From the NCBI GenBank assembly GCA_001000035.1, contig LCGX01000025.1, positions 3,039 through 11,285 on the forward strand: a DNA stretch of 8,247 nt, written 5' to 3'. The stretch comes from Candidatus Nomurabacteria bacterium GW2011_GWF2_43_8 (lineage in GTDB: Bacteria > Patescibacteriota > Minisyncoccia > Phycocordibacterales > UBA9973). Shown one piece after another: positions 5,600 to 8,247 of the stretch; the first letter of the stretch is position 1, and each line of letters begins with the position of its first letter. The translations under genes were made by a program, and so were the position numbers. The notes under the pieces were generated by a model that had not been told where the DNA came from, made no database searches, and saw only the letters and a program-made list of their open reading frames with translations.

Positions 5600-5896
5600 C
5601 TAGTGACTTTGTGAAATAAATAACGCAAAAATAGTAACCAAAAGTGGACTGAACCCGGACATAAAAATACGTAGTGTAGCCCACGAGTCAGCGTCAGCAG
5701 AAAGTGCCGCCCCTGTCGCAACCAGCGGAGCAAAAGCCCAAAGGCCCCAGGTCACCAAGTTGGGTTTTGATTTTCCTTTGAACATATCACGAATGTATGC
5801 AAAAGCACCTGTAAGGCTCAGTCCAGAAGAAATAATTACAAGCCAGTGCGCAAGTGATGTGCCTAGAAGAAAATTATTTGTTAGCGCATTGAACAT
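5600..5896 (-). CDS. N-terminal half of the split membrane protein
   Basis: This 98-residue stretch is the part that would be made without read-through. It contains three hydrophobic helices (one triple-helix bundle of a SWEET-like protein) and the motif SKPNLVTWGLW between helices one and two. SemiSWEETs are single bundles of this size that work as dimers, so a functional half-protein is conceivable. It begins at an ATG (5896) placed 6 nt after an extended -10 box, and ends at the TAG at 5602-5600. Confidence 0.5.
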   Translation of the reverse strand: MFNALTNNFLLGTSLAHWLVIISSGLSLTGAFAYIRDMFKGKSKPNLVTWGLWAFAPLVATGAALSADADSWATLRIFMSGFSPLLVTIFALFISQSH

Positions 5897-5902
5897 GGCT
5901 TA

Positions 5903-5911
5903 ATTATATCA
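5903..5911 (-). promoter_or_regulatory. Extended -10 promoter of the split membrane gene
   Basis: The minus strand reads TGATATAAT, ending 6 nt before the ATG at 5896. No good -35 is visible. The first bases of the box overlap the TGA of the DUF817 remnant, and a -35 at normal spacing would fall inside the 41-bp repeat, so this promoter sits on the repeat junction. Confidence 0.5.
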
Positions 5912-5962
5912 GAACAATATAGCCCTTGCCTGCTTGATGCCGAAAATAAGGAATTCTTGCAT
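5909..5962 (-). pseudogene. 17-codon remnant of a DUF817 gene start
   Basis: An ATG at 5962 opens MQEFLIFGIKQARA, identical in DNA to the start of the intact DUF817 gene for 41 bases. It then continues ILF and stops at TGA (5911-5909). A loose continuation of homology (a shared ATATT after a 3-base gap) suggests a truncated copy of the gene, not a chance match. It lies just downstream of the Nudix gene, whose stop is at 6010, and just before the split membrane gene. Confidence 0.7.
5922..5962 (-). repeat. 41-bp direct repeat, copy B
   Basis: Identical at all 41 positions, and in the same orientation, to 3700-3740. Here the repeat begins a truncated reading frame instead of a full DUF817 gene. 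The two copies bracket the split membrane gene and the 462-residue gene. Confidence 0.95.
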
Positions 5963-6009
5963 AAAAAATTACGTGGTGGCCATACGGCGGGAAATTGGGA
6001 ATTCTTTAA

Positions 6010-6645
6010 TTAATCCTTCTTAAGAGGAATAAGATATTCCTTGTAATTTTCAACCATGTACTTTAAATCATCTGTGAATTTTTCTGGATTCTTTTTTAAC
6101 TCTTTTAATAATTCCTCTATTGAAAAAGTCTCTAAACCCGAGGATTCACCGTCTTTAAAGGTGATAGAACCGTCGTAATATCCAATATAAAAATAAGTGA
6201 TGAAGGGCTGTAAAAAATCACCATCTTCGGTTTTTCTCACCGAAAGAAAATTTTGTGATTCACTTACCTGTTTCAAAACTCCAACAACAGAAAGGTCGAG
6301 AGATGAGATGGAATCATTGAATTCCTCTTCTGAAAGAACTACAGCTGGAAATCCTAATTCTTCTGCGCATTCCTTTATGACAGTTACACTTTTGGTTTCT
6401 GAATTTGAAATATGACCACCTATCGTTTTATCATACAAATTTGCATTTTCTTTTTTAGTACTACTCCTTTTTTGTAGATAGATGCGTCCTTTTGAATTTA
6501 ACAATAAAATTCGGATGCTTTCTATCTTCCGTGTTATTTTGCCAGTACGCTTAAATTCATCTTTTATTTCTTTATAAAAGGTAGCGCGATCCTGGACTCC
6601 TATAAAATTTCCGTCTAGATTAAAAACTTTTATATTTTCTGTCAT
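6010..6645 (-). CDS. Nudix hydrolase, IPP-isomerase-like subgroup layout
   Basis: This 211-residue protein has a complete Nudix box at residues 77-99: GHISNSE opens it and KECAEELGF closes it. The only conservative change is Lys for the Arg of the REUXEE core, and the glutamates that bind the metal (E92, E95, E96) are kept. The preceding strand IRILLLNSKGRIYLQKRSS (44-62) is the usual substrate-side strand of the fold. The N-terminal VFNLDGNFIG and the YDKTIGGH stretch before the box resemble the branch that includes isopentenyl-diphosphate isomerase and related pyrophosphohydrolases. The likely role is hydrolysis of a nucleoside diphosphate linked to another group; the substrate is unknown. 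A competing ATG 4 nt upstream is in another frame and leads nowhere. The chosen ATG lies 8 nt after TATAAT. GrpB lies 51 nt upstream on the same strand. Confidence 0.9.
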   Translation of the reverse strand: MTENIKVFNLDGNFIGVQDRATFYKEIKDEFKRTGKITRKIESIRILLLNSKGRIYLQKRSSTKKENANLYDKTIGGHISNSETKSVTVIKECAEELGFPAVVLSEEEFNDSISSLDLSVVGVLKQVSESQNFLSVRKTEDGDFLQPFITYFYIGYYDGSITFKDGESSGLETFSIEELLKELKKNPEKFTDDLKYMVENYKEYLIPLKKD

Positions 6646-6653
6646 ACATAAGG

Positions 6654-6662
6654 ATTATATCA
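6654..6662 (-). promoter_or_regulatory. Extended -10 promoter of the Nudix gene
   Basis: The minus strand reads TGATATAAT, 8 nt before the ATG at 6645, with no convincing -35. A 13-nt element just upstream (6666-6678) recurs upstream of the GrpB gene. Confidence 0.5.
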
Positions 6663-6665
6663 CGA

Positions 6666-6678
6666 GCTAACTGTGTGG
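6666..6678. repeat. Shared upstream element, copy 1
   Basis: GCTAACTGTGTGG, written on the plus strand, matches 7261-7273 at 12 of 13 positions. Both copies lie just upstream of a -10 box of a minus-strand gene (Nudix and GrpB). A TTGAAA followed by CAAT comes shortly after both. Confidence 0.4.
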
Positions 6679-6696
6679 GGTGAAGTTGAAACCAAT

Positions 6697-7236
6697 CTAA
6701 ATGCCAGTTTCCTGTAAAGCTTTCGCTATTACTCCTTTAATAAAAACATCTTTCCCTGCACTATATGCCTTCCTGTCCTTGGGATACTTTTTTGCTAGCG
6801 TCTTTTTCAGCTTCGCGTATTCTTGAGCTACTTCGGGATGATGAAGATAATAATTCTTTATCAGAAGGTGATTTTTCCACTCATTGCTTTCTTTCTCCAC
6901 AAGTTGGAGATAGTGAGTTCTGTTTTCTGCATCCCCCTTTGCGTATAAAATTCTTCCAGGCACGCCTTCTTCTCCGCGATAGTGATAATTAAAAGTTGCC
7001 AGTCGATCTTTTAATTGCCGGGCAATTTGTAAAGATGGGACAACCGCAAACATATCAATAATTGGTTTGGCGGGGATGCCGGGTATTGAAGTGCTTCCTC
7101 CATGAGACACCTCGAAAATATCATCTGGAAAATGGCTCAGCAAAAATTCTTTTTCTTCATCAAAAAGTTTTTTCCAATTTTTATTATGTTGTTTGAGCGT
7201 TACCGTTGTTCTACCCAAACCTAAATCGGTTTTCAT
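6697..7236 (-). CDS. GrpB family protein (UPF0157)
   Basis: The 179-residue chain fits the GrpB family well. An opening helix region with the KQHNKNWKKLFDEEKEFL pattern (15-32) is followed by the signature SHGGSTSIPGIPAKPIIDM (44-62), which carries the Gly-Ser and Asp of a nucleotidyltransferase-like core. The family-typical tail includes NHLLIKNYYLHHPEVAQEYA (122-141) and KAYSAGKDVFIKGVIAKAL (156-174). GrpB proteins are soluble members of the nucleotidyltransferase superfamily. Their reaction is not established, although some are fused to dephospho-CoA kinase in other bacteria. The ATG at 7236 lies 6 nt after an extended -10, again predicting a leaderless message. The gene is divergent from the HTH gene and probably forms a unit with the Nudix gene. 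Confidence 0.9.
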   Translation of the reverse strand: MKTDLGLGRTTVTLKQHNKNWKKLFDEEKEFLLSHFPDDIFEVSHGGSTSIPGIPAKPIIDMFAVVPSLQIARQLKDRLATFNYHYRGEEGVPGRILYAKGDAENRTHYLQLVEKESNEWKNHLLIKNYYLHHPEVAQEYAKLKKTLAKKYPKDRKAYSAGKDVFIKGVIAKALQETGI

Positions 7237-7242
7237 ACTTTG

Positions 7243-7251
7243 ATTATAACA
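7243..7251 (-). promoter_or_regulatory. Extended -10 promoter of the GrpB gene
   Basis: The minus strand reads TGTTATAAT, ending 6 nt before the ATG at 7236. There is no good -35. It is divergent from the HTH promoter at 7291-7320. Confidence 0.55.
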
Positions 7252-7260
7252 AATTTATTT

Positions 7261-7273
7261 GCTGACTGTGTGG
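7261..7273. repeat. Shared upstream element, copy 2
   Basis: GCTGACTGTGTGG matches 6666-6678 at 12 of 13 positions. It lies 12 nt upstream of the GrpB -10 box on the minus-strand view, against 6 nt for the Nudix copy. Confidence 0.4.
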
Positions 7274-7290
7274 TTATATTGAAAAAACAA

Positions 7291-7320
7291 TTGATTCCTA
7301 CATAGATAAAATGTTATAAT
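7291..7320 (+). promoter_or_regulatory. Promoter of the HTH gene
   Basis: TTGATT (7291-7296), an 18-nt spacer and TATAAT (7315-7320), the latter also part of an extended -10 (TGTTATAAT). The start would be near 7327, leaving about 9 nt before the ATG at 7336. Confidence 0.6.
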
Positions 7321-7335
7321 ACCAATGTCCTACCT

Positions 7336-8031
7336 ATGATACAAAAAATACAAGAAAAGGAAAAAGCTATTAAGTTAAGAAGGGAAGGAAAAACTTACTC
7401 TGATATTTTAAGGATTGTTTCTGTGGCGAGGTCAACCTTGGGTCTTTGGCTTAAGGAGGCCAAGCTTTCCAAGCCTGAAAATCAGGAATTTACCGAGGCT
7501 AAAAGATTAGCATCTCTTCGCGGTGGACAAGCTAAGAAAAAACAGCGAATTGAAAAGCAAAGTAAAATATTTTTAGAAGCAAAATCTACAATAAAAACAT
7601 TATCTGAATACGAACTTTTTCTGATAGGAGTTTGCTTGTATTGGGCTGAGGGTGCAAAAGAGAAAGAATATTATCCCGGTTCCCAATTTCAGTTTTCCAA
7701 CATGGATCCAAAAATGATACAGGTTTTTTTAGTCTGGCTTTTAAATGTGTGCAAAATTGGTAAAAATATGATAATCTTCAATATATTCCTTCACCAAACA
7801 CATAAAAATAGGCTGGAAGAGGTAAAAAAATATTGGGCTAAAGTCACCAATTTTCCAATAAATAATTTTGAAACGGTATATTGGAAAAAGAATAAATTAG
7901 ATACGAATCGTAAAAATACCGGAGAAAAATATTATGGGGTATTAAAAATTAAGGTGAAGCGGAGTTCGGATTTGGTTCGTAAAACAGCCGGTTGGGCGGA
8001 AGGAATTTTTGAAAAAATAATATGCAAATAA
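7336..8031 (+). CDS. HTH protein with LAGLIDADG-like C-terminal segment
   Basis: Residues 5-40 form a helix-turn-helix of the transposase/resolvase type (KAIKLRREGKTYSDILRIVS, then RSTLGLWLKEAKL). A basic, helical linker (54-88) follows. The segment LFLIGVCLYWAEGAKE (94-109) with FQFSNMDPKMIQVFLVWL (118-135) is close to the LAGLIDADG pattern, where an acidic residue inside G...AEG is catalytic and a strand with SNxDP follows. The C-terminal part (TGEKYYGVLKIKVKRSSDLVR, in two blocks, 195-215) looks like the second sheet strand of that fold. Proteins of this build are, as I remember them, common in CPR genomes as scattered hypotheticals. Possible roles are DNA binding, or a homing-endonuclease relative that spreads near tRNA genes. 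It ends 14 nt before tRNA-Gln with no terminator between. The short ATG frame at 7325 ends in a TGA overlapping this start. Confidence 0.85.
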   Translation: MIQKIQEKEKAIKLRREGKTYSDILRIVSVARSTLGLWLKEAKLSKPENQEFTEAKRLASLRGGQAKKKQRIEKQSKIFLEAKSTIKTLSEYELFLIGVCLYWAEGAKEKEYYPGSQFQFSNMDPKMIQVFLVWLLNVCKIGKNMIIFNIFLHQTHKNRLEEVKKYWAKVTNFPINNFETVYWKKNKLDTNRKNTGEKYYGVLKIKVKRSSDLVRKTAGWAEGIFEKIICK

Positions 8032-8045
8032 TTTCCGGTTACCGC

Positions 8046-8116
8046 TGGGAGATCGTCTAATGGTAGGACTCCTCCCTTTGAAGGAGGCTATTTTGGTTCG
8101 AATCCAAATCTCCCAG
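8046..8116 (+). tRNA. tRNA-Gln (anticodon UUG)
   Basis: The full cloverleaf is visible: acceptor TGGGAGA (8046-8052) with TCTCCCA (8109-8115), D-arm GTCT/GGAC with the GG of the D-loop (8062-8063), anticodon stem CCTCC/GGAGG with loop CTTTGAA, and T-arm TTTGG/CCAAA with loop TTCGAAT. The anticodon TTG is at 8078-8080. The discriminator is G8116, and CCA is not encoded, so the tail must be added by a nucleotidyltransferase. The first pair is U1-A72, a feature of bacterial tRNA-Gln that GatCAB recognises when glutamine is made on the tRNA. There is no clear promoter between it and the HTH gene, so it may be cut from a shared transcript. Confidence 0.95.
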
Positions 8117-8135
8117 CAGTGCCCAGAAATTAAAA

Positions 8136-8165
8136 TTGTATAGAAAAATAGATTTTAGATATAAT
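8136..8165 (+). promoter_or_regulatory. Promoter of the downstream Nudix gene
   Basis: TTGTAT (8136-8141), an 18-nt spacer and TATAAT (8160-8165). The -10 ends 6 nt before the ATG at 8172, again leaderless geometry. Confidence 0.55.
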
Positions 8166-8171
8166 AAAAGC

Positions 8172-8247
8172 ATGACAGAAGAATATTTTGACATTCTAAA
8201 CGAAAAAGGAGAAAAGACGGGTGAATCTCGTTCAAAGAAGGAAGCTC
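8172..8247 (+). CDS. Nudix hydrolase, IPP-isomerase-like, N-terminal fragment at window edge
   Basis: Only 25 codons are present. The start MTEEYFDILNEKGEKTGESR and the following SKKEA match the N-terminal pattern of the Nudix subgroup related to isopentenyl-diphosphate isomerase, where a strand reads roughly DVLDExGxxTG and is followed by R...H. The Nudix box itself lies beyond the window. The ATG sits 6 nt after TATAAT. Its opening is reminiscent of the other Nudix gene at 6010-6645 (MTENIKVFNLDG), so the two may be distant paralogues. With so little sequence the call rests on the pattern of the N-terminus alone. Confidence 0.7.
   Translation, partial: MTEEYFDILNEKGEKTGESRSKKEA

Larger units (their letters stand above)
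5237..5896 (-). pseudogene. Seven-helix SWEET/PQ-loop-like membrane protein, split by in-frame TAG
   Basis: Two open frames, 5896-5600 and 5590-5237, lie in the same reading frame and are separated only by a TAG at 5602-5600 plus four codons. Read through, they give 219 residues with seven predicted helices in a 3+1+3 arrangement, as in SWEET/PQ-loop proteins. Helices fall near LAHWLVIISSG, TWGLWAFAPLVATG and IFMSGFSPLLVTIFA in the first half. FDYICGCFSIIALGAWLL is the fourth. The last three are LAILLAAMADLF, SYFIGLFTASLIIPAIPIW and FQIYLILTNTTLFFVV. PQ-like motifs occur as KPNLVTW in the first half and LPTIIKAWKYPGTET in the second. A TGG (Trp) to TAG change would explain the break with one base. 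The product, if functional, would be a small-solute permease. The fold is inferred from layout, not from a clear match. Confidence 0.65.

Noticed and set aside
5600..5602. A changed genetic code as the explanation for the TAG in the membrane gene.
   Set aside because: All other genes in the window read normally with standard stops, and the recoded CPR groups I know of reassign TGA, not TAG. A nonsense mutation is simpler.
7325..7339. Four-codon ATG frame whose TGA overlaps the HTH start codon.
   Set aside because: The predicted transcription start (about 7327) lies at or after this ATG, so it is probably not in the mRNA intact. It is likely a coincidence.
8117..8120. Encoded 3' CCA of the tRNA.
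   Set aside because: The bases after the discriminator are CAGT, so CCA is not encoded.

Overview
The window looks like part of a small, AT-rich bacterial genome, most likely from the Patescibacteria/CPR and probably the Parcubacteria. The clues are a short DnaX with no zinc module and no tau tail, a small GIY-YIG protein, an HTH protein of a type I associate with CPR genomes, almost no Shine-Dalgarno sequences, and very tight gene packing. The lineage is an inference. No gene-free stretch exceeds about 105 bases.

Layout. Positions 1-854 (-) hold the N-terminal part of an Atg22/UMF1-type MFS transporter, cut by the window edge. It is divergent from dnaX (956-2038, +), which is followed 9 nt later by a GIY-YIG protein (2048-2308, +). 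Next comes a GC-rich transcription unit for a small lipoprotein (2412-2891, +). It has a consensus promoter, a foldable leader, a ribosome binding site and a strong terminator, all unlike its neighbours. The minus strand then carries, in order of transcription: a GrpB-family protein (7236-6697), a Nudix hydrolase (6645-6010), a 17-codon remnant of a DUF817 gene start (5962-5909), a seven-helix SWEET/PQ-loop-like gene broken by an in-frame TAG (5896-5237), a 462-residue protein with weak resemblance to isonitrile synthases (5171-3783), and an intact DUF817 membrane protein (3740-2958). Positions 7336-8031 (+) encode an HTH protein with a LAGLIDADG-like segment. A tRNA-Gln(UUG) follows at 8046-8116, and then the start of a second Nudix gene (8172 to the edge).

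Two patterns stand out. First, the first 41 bases of the DUF817 gene are repeated perfectly 2,222 bp away. The repeats bracket the broken transporter and the 462-residue gene, which suggests a recent insertion or duplication that re-created the DUF817 start. Second, many starts have TATAAT only 6-8 nt upstream of the ATG, often as an extended -10 (TGnTATAAT), which predicts leaderless or nearly leaderless mRNAs. The GC-rich lipoprotein unit breaks this rule and looks imported. There is no clear shared pathway among the genes. The region reads as a core replication gene beside a mosaic of accessory genes.
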